Notes: a model not told the origin generated them from the sequence alone. DNA of 64,000 bases from Nostoc sp. FACHB-973 (GCF_014698115.1 NZ_JACJSJ010000002.1:124001-188000); one strand, 5' to 3'; counted from the first letter of the stretch, positions 34,624 through 43,599 are shown. Translations and numbers: made by a program.

Positions 34624-34951
34624 TGTCAGCACGAGTAGTATTTGGAAGATGTCATACTAATTCGTAATTCGTAATTCGTAATTCGTAATTCGTAATTAAG
34701 ATTCGTCAAATGTTATCTGGCTTTCCTTCTTAGTTATTGACAAAGCTCAAATTAGATACAACATCTATACGATACGGTAGCGTATCATATAGTAAAGGTC
34801 AAGGAAAGAGACGCGATTTATCGCGTCTTTGCAATCTAAAATTTTCATCAAAAACCCTTAACCCAACCGTATTGTTTCAACTCACTGTAAAGGTTTAGCA
34901 CTTACCCCTACTCCCCACTCCCTACTCCCTACTCCCTACTCCCTATTTCCC
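34624..34951. other. Divergent efflux/TetR spacer
   Basis: Contains an ATTCGTA heptamer run at 34660-34697, the operator-like repeat at 34767, a GACGCGATTTATCGCGTC hairpin at 34809-34828 with a shared tail to 34874, and CCCTACT repeats up to the TetR start (34905-34945). Confidence 0.7.
34767..34790. promoter_or_regulatory. Probable TetR-family operator
   Basis: Inverted repeat ATACGATACG-GTAG-CGTATCATAT, 9 of 10 arm positions matching. It lies between the divergent efflux gene and the TetR gene, 144 bp from the transporter start. Position and symmetry fit a TetR-dimer site. Confidence 0.65.
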
Positions 34952-35536
34952 ATGTCAACTTCTTCTGGACGCCCACGCAGCATCCACGCCGACCAAGCTA
35001 TTTTGCAAGCGACCTTAGACTTGCTTGCAGAGGTAGGATATGAAAGCATGAGTATAGAAGCGATCGCTTCTCGTGCTGGGGTTGGAAAAACCACCATCTA
35101 TCGGCGTTACACTTCCAAAGAAGAACTAGTTGCAGACGCCATAGAAAGTCTGAGAGATGATTTAGCGATCCCCGATACCGGCAGCTTCTGGGGAGACATG
35201 GATATCGTCATCAAAAATGCAGCTAAAAAAATAGATAGTCCCCTTGGTCGCCAGACACTTGCCTTGATTATCAGGACAGCATCTAGCAATCCTCAGTTTG
35301 CGGAAGTTTACTGGACAAAATATACAAAACTCCGACGTGAAGCCTTTGCTAAAGTACTTGAGCGTGCCAAGTCTAGAGGAGAAATTCACAATGACGCCGA
35401 CGTAGACCTAATTATCGACCTTGTGAGTGGGTCACTGTATTATGCACTGATTTTCAAACCCACAACCGAGCCGGTAGAAGCGTATATGCGTCGCACAATA
35501 GAGATTCTGATGAAGGGAGTAGGGAGTAGGGAGTAG
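34952..35536 (+). CDS. TetR family transcriptional regulator
   Basis: A 194-aa repressor. The N-terminal HTH spans about residues 12-58 (AILQATLDLLAEVGYESMSIEAIASRAGVGKTTIYRRYTSKEEL). The C-terminal ligand domain resembles TetR_C of the multidrug type. It diverges from the DHA2 pump, the likely target. The final residues (KGVGSRE) and stop come from a GTAGGGA tandem repeat, so the natural C-terminus has been slightly remodelled. Confidence 0.92.
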   Translation: MSTSSGRPRSIHADQAILQATLDLLAEVGYESMSIEAIASRAGVGKTTIYRRYTSKEELVADAIESLRDDLAIPDTGSFWGDMDIVIKNAAKKIDSPLGRQTLALIIRTASSNPQFAEVYWTKYTKLRREAFAKVLERAKSRGEIHNDADVDLIIDLVSGSLYYALIFKPTTEPVEAYMRRTIEILMKGVGSRE

Positions 35537-35715
35537 GGAGTAGGGAGTAGAGATTGGGGATTTGGGATTGGGTACTGAGAAAATATTCCTAAATTTTATT
35601 TCCTAGTCCCCATTCCCCATTCCCCATTCCCCATTCCCCATTCCCCAGTCCCCAGTCCCCAGTCCCCAGTCCCCAGTCCCCATTCCCCACTCCCCACTCC
35701 CCACTCCCAACTTGT
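35514..35715. repeat. Minisatellites after tetR
   Basis: GTAGGGA units start inside the last codons of the TetR gene. They are followed by CCCCATT, CCCCAGT and CCCCACT heptamer runs to 35708. No gene is supported. Confidence 0.85.
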
Positions 35716-35786
35716 TGCCAAAATAACTTTTCACCAATCCTCGTAAATGAGATGATGTATTAATTAGAGAAAAAGGTGAACAATTG

Positions 35787-36140
35787 TTATTTTTCTCCCT
35801 CCGCTTCTGGTTGCAAAATGGCGTTACAGTATTGGATGAGGGTTGTCAAGCGATCGCTAATCGTTTGCAGTCTCGTTTGTGCAGTAGATGCCTGCCGCGC
35901 TCCTTGGAAAAACATCACATCTATTTCCAACAAGCGCAGTTGCTTACTCATCTCGGTTTGATAAGACTGCACTCGCCAGTTTTCATCAGCCAAAGGCACA
36001 ATTTCTTCCCCAAACAGTTGCTGCAACGAGGCTACACGCCGCCGCAGTTCGGGTGCAACAATTTGGTTAGTTGTGGCGTCGGAGCGTAAATGCTCTAGCA
36101 AGGTTACGAATGCCTGATATTTCTCACAGTTTGAAGACAT
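35787..36140 (-). CDS. PatD-like heterocyst frequency protein (tentative)
   Basis: A 117-aa helical protein: LRRRVASLQQLFGEEIVPL, then SYQTEMSKQLRLLEIDVMFFQGARQ, then RLQTISDRLTTLIQYC. From memory this resembles PatD, a small NtcA-regulated protein of Anabaena that restrains heterocyst frequency. I cannot check it by alignment. If wrong, it is a conserved hypothetical cyanobacterial protein. It diverges from relA. Confidence 0.5.
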   Translation of the reverse strand: MSSNCEKYQAFVTLLEHLRSDATTNQIVAPELRRRVASLQQLFGEEIVPLADENWRVQSYQTEMSKQLRLLEIDVMFFQGARQASTAQTRLQTISDRLTTLIQYCNAILQPEAEGEK

Positions 36141-36462
36141 CGAGTGCTAGTTAAGATAGTATTAATGTCAAGTAATTTTTCTTCTACAATAAACTTTCTT
36201 AACCGCTTATCACTACTAAAAGCCTCAAATCGTGATTTGAGGCTTTGTTTGCAATCAATCGATTTTCAAGTTTATGATCCTTGAAATTCCCACTGGATGA
36301 CTACCAGACGCTCCTGCGTCGCTAACGCTGCGCTATTGCCAATTGGAGAACCATCCTCACATTGTTTTTCCAGCCTTCTAGCGGCTACAGCATTTTCTGA
36401 CGGTGATGCTGGCAGTTTTTCTATCTCTTACTTATCTACCGATCCCCTTAAGAGCCAATTGT
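36141..36462. other. Divergent patD-like/relA spacer
   Basis: Besides the hairpin at 36219, it holds a small-dispersed-repeat-like word (CGTCGCTAACGCTGCGC) at about 36317. The region 36340-36462 reads open in the relA frame, but the start is placed at 36463. Confidence 0.5.
36219..36246. terminator. Strong hairpin in the patD-like/relA divergent spacer
   Basis: AAAGCCTCAAATC-GT-GATTTGAGGCTTT, a 13-bp perfect stem with TTTGTTTGC following on the plus strand and CTTTTAG on the minus. It lies 79 bp upstream of the minus-strand gene and 217 bp upstream of relA. It could end an unseen small transcript or sit in the relA leader. Confidence 0.55.
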
Positions 36463-38736
36463 ATGAGCAGTATAGCTATTAATTCACCAGTTGATCTTGC
36501 CATTCCGGAATGGTTAAAAAAATGTTTGAAGGAGTCATCGACAAGTAGCAGCGAAGCTGAAGATGAGCGAAGGCATAGTGATGCAGTTTTGATTGGTCGA
36601 GCATTTGAATTTGCTTACCAACTGCATCAAGGTCAATACCGCAAATCGGGAGAACCATACATCGCTCATCCCATTGCTGTAGCTGGATTGCTGCGGGACT
36701 TGGGAGGTAGTCCTGCTATGATAGCAGCTGGGTTTCTTCATGATGTAGTTGAAGATACAGAAGTCACTATTGAAGAAATCGAAGAACGCTTCGGGCCAGA
36801 AGTGCGCCAATTGGTGGAAGGTGTCACCAAGCTTTCTAAAATCAATTTCACTAGCAAAAAAGAAAGCCAAGCGGAAAATTTCCGACGGATGTTTTTGGCG
36901 ATGGCGCAAGATATTCGAGTGATTGTGGTGAAGTTGGCAGACCGTTTGCATAATATGCGAACCTTACAATACATGTCTGAAGCCAGCCGCCGCCGCAGTG
37001 CCCAGGAAACGCGAGATATCTTTGCACCCTTAGCCAATCGCTTGGGAATCTGGCGAATTAAATGGGAATTGGAGGATTTGGCTTTTAAATATTTGGAGCC
37101 AGAAGCTTTCCGAGAAATTCAGCAGCATGTTTCCGAAAAACGGACGGCGCGAGAAGAGAAGCTGGCCAAAGCTACAGAAATTTTGCGGGAGCGTTTGCAG
37201 CAAGCTGGAATTCACTGTCAAGATATCAGCGGCCGCCCCAAGCATCTTTATAGCATTTACCAAAAAATGCATCGGCAGCAAAAGGAATTTCACGAAATTT
37301 ACGATTTGGCAGCCCTGCGGATTATTGTCCAAACCAATGAAGAATGCTATCGGGCGTTGGCAGTGGTTCATGATGCTTTTCGCCCAATTCCTGGGAGATT
37401 TAAAGACTATATTGGACTGCCAAAACCTAATCGTTACCAGTCGTTGCATACTGGAGTGATTGGGTTGACTGGTCGTCCTTTGGAAGTCCAGATTCGGACG
37501 ATAGAAATGCATCATATCGCCGAATATGGGATTGCCGCTCATTGGAAGTATAAAGAAACAGGTGGTTCTAGCATTAGCCATTTGACAGGGGCAGATGAAA
37601 AGTTTACTTGGCTGCGGCAACTGCTGGAATGGCAGACGGATCTCAAGGACGCCCAAGAATATCTTGATAGTGTCAAAGATAATCTATTTGAAGATGATGT
37701 CTATGTCTTCACCCCTAAGGGGGATGTTGTACCTTTAAGCCCTGGATCTACAAGTATAGATTTTGCTTATCGCATTCATACAGAAGTGGGGAACCACTGT
37801 TCAGGGGCGCGGGTGAATGGACGAATGGTACCTCTGTCAACAAGGCTGCAAAATGGCGATATTGTAGAGATTCTCACCCAAAAGAACTGTCATCCGAGTT
37901 TGGATTGGTTGAATTTTGTCAGGACTTCAGCAGCGAAATATCGGATTAAACAATGGTACAAGCGATCGCGCCGGGAAGAAAATGTTGCCCGTGGAAGAGA
38001 ATTGTTAGAAAAGGAACTTGGGAAAACAGGTTTTGATAGTCTGCTAAAGTCCGATGCAATGCAGATTGTCGGCGAAAAGTGTAATTACCACAGCGTGGAA
38101 GATTTACTTGCTGGTTTGGGTTACGGTGAAGTGACATTGAATTTAGTCCTAAATCGTTGGCGAGAAGTGGCGAAGGGACAACAACCAGTTACAACCCCGC
38201 CGCCATTTCTTCCCAAAGAATCGACATCTACAGCAAAAGCTTTACGAGATGCAACTCCAACTACCTCCCGCTCCACAGATTCGCCGATTGTTGGCGTAGA
38301 AGGTTTGGTGTATCATTTAGCTGGGTGTTGTACTCCAATTCCTGGCGAACCAATTATTGGCGTAGTGACGCGGGGTAGGGGGATTTCAATTCATCGCCAA
38401 GGCTGCCATAATCTGGAAAGTGTCGAGTATGAGCGCCTAGTACCTGTTAGGTGGAACCCAGCAACCGAAAATAGTGGTCGTCCACACACGTACCCAGTGG
38501 ATATTCAAATCGAAGCACTTGACCGCGTAGGAGTGTTAAAGGATATTTTATCAAGGTTGAGTGACCAGGGAATAAATGTGCGCCATGCCCAGGTGAAAAC
38601 TGCTATTGGTCAACCTGCATTGATGGATTTAGGAATAGATATACGCGATCGCTCTCAACTAGAGCAAGTATTTATCCAAATTAAGAAGATGAGCGACATT
38701 TTGAATATCCGCCGCGTTGGTCAAATTGACGAGTAG
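36463..38736 (+). CDS. relA: Bifunctional (p)ppGpp synthetase/hydrolase RelA/SpoT
   Basis: This enzyme makes and degrades the stringent-response alarmone. From ATG 36463 (757 aa; an upstream frame start at 36403 adds 20 non-conserved residues) the domains run in order. The hydrolase HD domain comes first (HPIAVAGLL, GFLHDVVEDTEV, VKLADRLHNMRT), then the synthetase (RPKHLYSIYQKM, YDLAALRIIV, GRFKDYIGLPKPNRYQSLHT). The TGS domain follows (VYVFTPKGDVVPL), and a C-terminal ACT domain closes the protein. Both catalytic halves look intact. It is a single-gene unit with a hairpin repeat after the stop. Confidence 0.95.
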   Translation: MSSIAINSPVDLAIPEWLKKCLKESSTSSSEAEDERRHSDAVLIGRAFEFAYQLHQGQYRKSGEPYIAHPIAVAGLLRDLGGSPAMIAAGFLHDVVEDTEVTIEEIEERFGPEVRQLVEGVTKLSKINFTSKKESQAENFRRMFLAMAQDIRVIVVKLADRLHNMRTLQYMSEASRRRSAQETRDIFAPLANRLGIWRIKWELEDLAFKYLEPEAFREIQQHVSEKRTAREEKLAKATEILRERLQQAGIHCQDISGRPKHLYSIYQKMHRQQKEFHEIYDLAALRIIVQTNEECYRALAVVHDAFRPIPGRFKDYIGLPKPNRYQSLHTGVIGLTGRPLEVQIRTIEMHHIAEYGIAAHWKYKETGGSSISHLTGADEKFTWLRQLLEWQTDLKDAQEYLDSVKDNLFEDDVYVFTPKGDVVPLSPGSTSIDFAYRIHTEVGNHCSGARVNGRMVPLSTRLQNGDIVEILTQKNCHPSLDWLNFVRTSAAKYRIKQWYKRSRREENVARGRELLEKELGKTGFDSLLKSDAMQIVGEKCNYHSVEDLLAGLGYGEVTLNLVLNRWREVAKGQQPVTTPPPFLPKESTSTAKALRDATPTTSRSTDSPIVGVEGLVYHLAGCCTPIPGEPIIGVVTRGRGISIHRQGCHNLESVEYERLVPVRWNPATENSGRPHTYPVDIQIEALDRVGVLKDILSRLSDQGINVRHAQVKTAIGQPALMDLGIDIRDRSQLEQVFIQIKKMSDILNIRRVGQIDE

Positions 38737-38747
38737 GTAATTGGTAG

Positions 38748-38773
38748 GGTGCGTTAACACGGTGTAACGCACC
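38748..38773. terminator. Hairpin after relA
   Basis: GGTGCGTTA / TAACGCACC, 9-bp stem, 8-nt loop, 12 bp after the stop. It resembles a dispersed GTGCGTTA repeat and has no T-run, so termination is uncertain. Confidence 0.5.
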
Positions 38774-38791
38774 TATTGCTGAAAAATTCAT

Positions 38792-38882
38792 AGGACTTAC
38801 GCAAAAACTCTCTAAAACTCTTATTTCTCGGTGCCCTCTGCGTCCTCTGTGGTTCGTTTATTCATGATTTTGCGTAAGTCCT
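38792..38882. mobile_element. AGGACTTACG inverted-repeat element, copy 1
   Basis: A 91-bp element with AGGACTTACGCAAAA at one end and its near-complement TTTTGCGTAAGTCCT at the other. The centre is GTGCCCTCTGCGTCCTCTG. It has no coding capacity. A second copy at 54758-54849 lies in the 3' end of a glycosyltransferase gene. Confidence 0.8.
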
Positions 38883-39145
38883 GTTAGATTTTGGATGCCC
38901 GGATTGGAAATTGATAAAAGGTTCAGATTCCCTACTTTTTTAATAAGTCGGGAATTTTATGATTCACAAATTATTAAGTAATAATATAGTAACAAAACGG
39001 CAATAAATAATATTATTTGCCTTGAGAAGAACTATTATATAAACGCATTATGTTTAGAAGTAGTGCTGAGTGAAACCTCCTAACTAAAGTTAGGGGATTG
39101 AACAAGGAACTTGTTTATTTAGCAAAAGTACCCCATAAGGGTACT
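38883..39145. other. AT-rich spacer upstream of the M4 locus
   Basis: Contains a short hairpin CCTAAC-TAAA-GTTAGG (39080-39095) and AT-rich sequence. No supported gene apart from the possible N-terminal extension of the next frame from TTG 39098. Confidence 0.45.
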
Positions 39146-39328
39146 ATGCATACTCCACAGACTTATCTGAAAATACAGAGTAGAAAATTTGCTTGCAAAA
39201 AGACACCAGGGGCACAGGATTGGATTGGTTTTTCTGCTTCTTTCAAAAGTGGAGTTAAAGCCACTGTTTACCATCACTTAGTTTCAAAAGGAGAATATCT
39301 TGGATGGCTCGAAATAAAAAGAAATTAG
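39146..39328 (+). CDS. Small protein upstream of the M4 protease, unknown
   Basis: From ATG 39146 (AAGGG 5-6 nt upstream) 60 aa; TTG 39098 would give 76 aa. The sequence YLKIQSRKFACKKTPGAQDW to YHHLVSKGEYLGWLEIKRN has no recognised family. It overlaps the protease start by 25 bp, and the protease ribosome binding site lies inside it, so translation may be coupled. It could be a chance frame. Confidence 0.4.
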   Translation: MHTPQTYLKIQSRKFACKKTPGAQDWIGFSASFKSGVKATVYHHLVSKGEYLGWLEIKRN

Positions 39329-40383
39329 CCGGTTTTAAGCATGAGCATCCACTTTACTCTAGATGCCCAATTTGTTGTATTGTCCCGCCTCACATGCTGG
39401 AAAATGTTGTAGTGAATGGGAATCCCCAGCAACGGAATTGGGCTTTTCGTACATTAAATCTTTCGGCACAGCTTCGCGGACGGAGAGACATCATAGGTAG
39501 TATCTCCTTTGCGCCTTCTCCCGGTGAGAAGCGGCGCACCATTTACGATGCCAAAGGTGGGCAGCAACTTCCTGGTACACTGGTGCGTGGTGAAGGCGAT
39601 CCTCCCAGCAGTGATGCAGCAGTGAATGAAGCCTACGATGCTGCTGGCGCTACTTATGACTTGTTTTATGAGATATTCGATCGCAATTCCATTGATGACA
39701 AAGGTCTGCGTTTAGACTCCACCGTGCATTATGGCGTTAACTACGATAACGCCTTTTGGAACGGCGACCAAATGGTTTATGGTGATGGTGACGGAGAACT
39801 GTTTCAACGCTTCACTAAGTCAATTGATGTGATTGGACATGAGTTGGCTCATGGTGTAACTCAGTACGAAGCGGGTTTACAGTATTATGGCGAACCAGGG
39901 GCACTGAATGAATCATTTTCTGATGTCTTTGGTTCCCTAGTGAAACAAAAGGCCAAAAATCAAACTGCACAAGAAGCAGATTGGATTATTGGCGAAGGTC
40001 TTTTGACACCCACTGTCAAAGGTATTGGTATCCGTTCCATGAAAGCACCAGGAACAGCATACGATGACCCAGTACTGGGTAAAGATCCCCAACCAGGGCA
40101 TATGAAAGATAAATATACCGATGGTGATGATAACGGTGGGGTGCATATCAACTCAGGAATTCCTAACCATGCCTTTTATCTGGCGGCTGTTGAGATTGAT
40201 GGCTATGCCTGGGAAACAGTTGGTAAAATCTGGTACATAGCTTTACGCGATCGCCTGCGTGCCAAAGCAGATTTTAAAAAAGCTGCCAACGTCACCATTC
40301 AAATTGCTGGCGAACTCTACGGTAATGACAGTAATGAGCAGAAAGTCGTGCAAAATGCTTGGCAAAAGGTAGGAATTATCTAG
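39304..40383 (+). CDS. Protealysin-type M4 metalloprotease
   Basis: This is a thermolysin-family zinc protease of 359 aa without a signal peptide. A short propeptide carries the protealysin-like CCIVPPHMLENV motif. The catalytic domain has HELAHGVTQY (zinc ligands and catalytic Glu) and ALNESFSD (third ligand Glu), and later GGVHINSGIPNHAFY (catalytic His region). AGGAG lies about 10 nt before ATG 39304. The downstream emfourin gene at 40679 encodes the matching inhibitor type. Activity is probably intracellular or non-classical. Confidence 0.93.
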   Translation: MARNKKKLAGFKHEHPLYSRCPICCIVPPHMLENVVVNGNPQQRNWAFRTLNLSAQLRGRRDIIGSISFAPSPGEKRRTIYDAKGGQQLPGTLVRGEGDPPSSDAAVNEAYDAAGATYDLFYEIFDRNSIDDKGLRLDSTVHYGVNYDNAFWNGDQMVYGDGDGELFQRFTKSIDVIGHELAHGVTQYEAGLQYYGEPGALNESFSDVFGSLVKQKAKNQTAQEADWIIGEGLLTPTVKGIGIRSMKAPGTAYDDPVLGKDPQPGHMKDKYTDGDDNGGVHINSGIPNHAFYLAAVEIDGYAWETVGKIWYIALRDRLRAKADFKKAANVTIQIAGELYGNDSNEQKVVQNAWQKVGII

Positions 40384-40431
40384 GAGTGCTGAGTGAGGAG
40401 TTAGGAGTGAGGAGTTAGGAGTAAATATTAC

Positions 40432-40528
40432 GGACTTCCAAAAAATAAATTGTTACAAATTATTTGTACATTTGTAGGGGCGCACAGCTGTGCGCCCCTA
40501 CGATGGGACGTTTTTTTATTGGAAGTCC
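40432..40528. mobile_element. MITE-like element, GGGACTTCC family
   Basis: A 97-bp element with terminal inverted repeats GGACTTCCAAAAAATAAA / TTTTTTTATTGGAAGTCC and a 28-bp perfect palindrome inside (40474-40501). TTA lies next to each end, suggesting a short target duplication. It separates the M4 protease from its inhibitor gene. Related copies are at 12659 and 61220. Confidence 0.75.
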
Positions 40529-40678
40529 CTTATTGCTTCGACTTCAAATAGTGAAACTTTGAAGCTCAAAACTCAGCACTCTTGACTCATTCTGTTGTTG
40601 CTAAACTGGGAGGTGAGAATTCTCATCTTCCAGTCTTTGCATTTCTCCCAACTAAATAGCACAACGGAGAGCAAAAAA

Positions 40679-40978
40679 ATGCGGATATCGTTTGAACGCA
40701 CGGGCGGCTTTGCTGGAATCAGTAAGAAAACAACCGTTGATACAGCCGAACTCCCAGCAAACGAAGCCAACACCCTTAAGAGACTAGTGGAAGCTGCTGA
40801 TTTATTTGGGCTACCGGAACAAATTACCTCGCCTAATCCCCAGAGCGATCGCTTTCAATATAAATTAACAGTGGAAGATAACGGTAGGCAGCATACAGTG
40901 ACTGTTAGCGAAGCAGCATTACCAGGGACTTTAAGACCCCTGATTGAATGGCTACAAAACACACCACAAAAAAGGTAA
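40679..40978 (+). CDS. Emfourin-like protealysin inhibitor
   Basis: A 99-aa protein opening MRISFERTGGFAGISKKTTVDT and containing the LFGLPEQITSPNPQSDRFQY and VTVSEAALPGTLRPLIEWL segments of emfourin, the proteinaceous inhibitor of protealysin-like M4 peptidases. GGAG lies 9 nt before ATG 40679; a longer frame from 40595 is not needed. Gene order protease then inhibitor on one strand is the usual arrangement; here a MITE-like element widens the gap to 295 bp. Confidence 0.85.
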   Translation: MRISFERTGGFAGISKKTTVDTAELPANEANTLKRLVEAADLFGLPEQITSPNPQSDRFQYKLTVEDNGRQHTVTVSEAALPGTLRPLIEWLQNTPQKR

Positions 40979-41078
40979 TTTACTGAATTAGCAACTGAAT
41001 TTTTAGACAAAAATCCAGTCAACGCAATATAAAAATGATTGCCCAAGGAGAATCATATAAACAGGAGAATGTAAAGTC

Positions 41079-41990
41079 GTGGGCGAAGAGAATATAAATT
41101 TTAACTCCGCACAAGAAAACCAAATTGATGATTTTTTGCATGTAGCATCTGTAAAAGAAGATTGGGGCGGAGATGGAGCAGGGCGGATGAATTTATCAGG
41201 AAGGCGTACAGCAATCTCCCCAGAGTATGTACCTCGCAAGTACCAATTTTTTGATACAAATGCCGTACCAGAAAAACACGATTGGCGAGTGAGTGGAATG
41301 CCAGATGATGTAGTATTTGGAAGTAGGCGATCGCTAACCTGGCATGACTGTGGTGCATCCACTTCAAAAGTAGTTTTACCACCTCACTTTGAGGCACCTT
41401 CTGGCTTCTTTACTGCTGATTTAGAAATTTTTGTATTGAGGGGTGCAATTCAATTAGGTGAGTGGCAATTAAACAAGCATGGCTACTCTTTTATTCCCGC
41501 AGGTGTGAAAATCGGCCCTTGGAAAGTGCTAGGCAATGAAGAAGTTGAAATTCTCTGGATGGAGAACGGCTCAGTTATATTAGAGTATAAAAATGCATTA
41601 AATAATCATCCCCTTGCTAGACTAAGGGATTTTATTCCGGCATTGGATAGCAAATTGCTACCGTGGAGTAAGACGGATACAGTTCAATTTGAGGTGTCTA
41701 AAAAAAAGTACCTCAGAAAAGATAGTAACGGCGGTGGAGTATGGTTGCTTGCTATCTTGCCACATTATGATGGCAGATATCCAATGATTCAATCTTATAA
41801 TGAAGAAGCATATTGCTTGGCTGGATACTGCGATATAGGAGATTTTCGATTTGTAAAGCATTGGTTTGGCTATGTTCCTACCTTTACAACTGCTCCTTGG
41901 CACAGAACAGATGACGGTTGCTTATTCTTTATCCGAGTTGATAGGGATTTGTCAAAGCTTGGAACAGTATTATCATATCCACACCAATAA
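41079..41990 (+). CDS. Cupin-type protein
   Basis: A 303-aa protein from GTG 41079 with CAGGAG 11 nt upstream. It appears bicupin: a first beta-barrel at about 85-165 (HFEAPSGFFTADLEIFVLRG, then YSFIPAGVKIGP) and a second at about 215-295 (YPMIQSYNEEAYCLAGYCDIGD, then APWHRTDDGCLFFIRV). Glu and His residues suit a metal-binding cupin, but the reaction is unknown. It is convergent with the hydantoinase-like gene. Confidence 0.7.
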   Translation: MGEENINFNSAQENQIDDFLHVASVKEDWGGDGAGRMNLSGRRTAISPEYVPRKYQFFDTNAVPEKHDWRVSGMPDDVVFGSRRSLTWHDCGASTSKVVLPPHFEAPSGFFTADLEIFVLRGAIQLGEWQLNKHGYSFIPAGVKIGPWKVLGNEEVEILWMENGSVILEYKNALNNHPLARLRDFIPALDSKLLPWSKTDTVQFEVSKKKYLRKDSNGGGVWLLAILPHYDGRYPMIQSYNEEAYCLAGYCDIGDFRFVKHWFGYVPTFTTAPWHRTDDGCLFFIRVDRDLSKLGTVLSYPHQ

Positions 41991-42078
41991 AAATCAATTC
42001 AACCCGTTTTTAATTCCTCTTTTTTCTTTCTTTGCGTACTTTGCGTACTTTGCGGTTCGTTCCTTAAAACCCTCAAAA

Positions 42079-43599
42079 TTAACGCGATGAACCACTAGAA
42101 TATCTTTTTAAATACCGTCCAATGGGTGAACCTAGAACCTCTCCATTGTTGTAAATCAAATTTCCCCGCAAAAAGGTACTTTTTACCCTTCCAGTTAACT
42201 CCATCCCTTCAAAAGGTGTATAACCTTGTTGTGATTCCGACTCCGTTGCATGTACCACAAAACTTTCATTCGGGTCTATCAACACCAAATCAGCATCATA
42301 GCCAATAGCAATGTCACCTTTTTCCAACAAACCAAAACGCCGCGATGGGTTCCAAGATAGTAATTTAGCCATGTGGTTGTAAGACATTCCCCGCTTACTA
42401 CCTTCACTAAATACACCAGAAAATAAATATTCTGTACCGCCAAAACCAGATTTTGCTAACCAAATATTATTCGGATCTTTAGCACTTCTTTTTTGTTCCG
42501 CAGAACAACAAGCATGGTCGCTAACTATCCAATCTACTTGATTATTAAGTACTGCTTGCCACAAGTATTCTACATCGGCACGGGGACGAATAGGGGGGTT
42601 TACTTTTGCCCAAATTGTATTAGGAGTATCGACATCTAATAGCAAATGTCCCACAGTAACTTCTCGGCGAAAATTGATATGAGGAAAAGCAGTTTGCATA
42701 GTCAAAGCTGCTTCCATTGCCTTACGCGAACTCAGATGCAATAAATTAATATTTACACAGTTTGTTTCATGTGCTAAATAAGAAGCAATGCAAATTGCTA
42801 AACCTTCGGAATGAGGAGGACGCGCTGCACTGTAAGCGTGGAGTCCACTCAGACTAAAATCATTTTCAACTATTTTGGTATAAGCGTTAAGAATTTCTGC
42901 AACTTCGCAATGTAAACTTAAGCTGATAGTATCTCGCGCTTGGGGATGTTTTTCTATCAAGCGAGTTAGACCGCGCATAATAAATTCAAAATGGGCGAAA
43001 TCGTATCTTTCCTCTTTATTAATCATCAAAAAAAGGTTTTGCTGGTCTGACAAACCATGCAATCCATAGCCGCCATAAAACATGAAGATTTTAAACGAAG
43101 ATACACCGTGTTCCTCAAACAATAAAGGTATTTCGTCAATGTGTTGGCTGGCTATTGGTGCGATGTGATAGCTGTAATCGACAAAAAAATTACCTGCGGA
43201 TAACGCTAACACTTCTGGAAAAAAATCTTGATAGGAACCGCCTTTATTGAGATAATACTGTCCTGTACGGATGTAATTTAGGCTGGTAGTCACGCCTCCC
43301 ATTGCCGCTGCTTTGCTTTCAGTTAGAGCATCTTTGTCGAGGGGCTGATAAATACCGATGTGCATGTGGGCATCCACAACCCCAGGAAAGCCTAGTAGGT
43401 TTTTGCCATCAAATACCTCTTTAGCTGTGTCTGGGCTAATATGAGAAGCAATCTGAGCAAATTTTCCATCCTTGATTCCTAAATCGAGTAGTTCGTAGGC
43501 GTAGCCCGTCGTAGACATCGCATGATCATGGGGACGAACTACCCGCACATTTTTGATAACTCGATCTAATAGGGAAGCTTCAGACACAGTAGACCTCAC
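42079..43599 (-). CDS. Amidohydrolase, hydantoinase/dihydroorotase-like
   Basis: A 506-aa cyclic-amidase-type metal-dependent hydrolase. Metal ligands appear in DAHMHIG; a probable carboxylated Lys in SSFKIFMFYGGYG; SLHCEVAE and LHLSS; and DHACC late in the barrel. The C-terminal urease-like region is DADLVLIDP. Members open dihydropyrimidines, hydantoins or dihydroorotate; the substrate is unclear. Near the N-terminus the repeat at 43494-43521 inserts MSTTGYAY (residues about 28-35) in frame within the first beta domain. Confidence 0.85.
   Translation of the reverse strand: MRSTVSEASLLDRVIKNVRVVRPHDHAMSTTGYAYELLDLGIKDGKFAQIASHISPDTAKEVFDGKNLLGFPGVVDAHMHIGIYQPLDKDALTESKAAAMGGVTTSLNYIRTGQYYLNKGGSYQDFFPEVLALSAGNFFVDYSYHIAPIASQHIDEIPLLFEEHGVSSFKIFMFYGGYGLHGLSDQQNLFLMINKEERYDFAHFEFIMRGLTRLIEKHPQARDTISLSLHCEVAEILNAYTKIVENDFSLSGLHAYSAARPPHSEGLAICIASYLAHETNCVNINLLHLSSRKAMEAALTMQTAFPHINFRREVTVGHLLLDVDTPNTIWAKVNPPIRPRADVEYLWQAVLNNQVDWIVSDHACCSAEQKRSAKDPNNIWLAKSGFGGTEYLFSGVFSEGSKRGMSYNHMAKLLSWNPSRRFGLLEKGDIAIGYDADLVLIDPNESFVVHATESESQQGYTPFEGMELTGRVKSTFLRGNLIYNNGEVLGSPIGRYLKRYSSGSSR
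43494..43521 (-). repeat. Small dispersed repeat in coding sequence, copy 2
   Basis: Same word as 29017-29045, reverse orientation, in frame with the hydantoinase-like gene so that it reads AMSTTGYAY. It lies between VRPHD and ELLDLGIKDGKF, a point where relatives would be expected to be continuous. Confidence 0.85.

Noticed and set aside
39078-39096. CCTAAC/GTTAGG hairpin as an IS200/IS605 end
   Set aside because: The stem is short, there is no transposase or second end nearby, and such hairpins are common.
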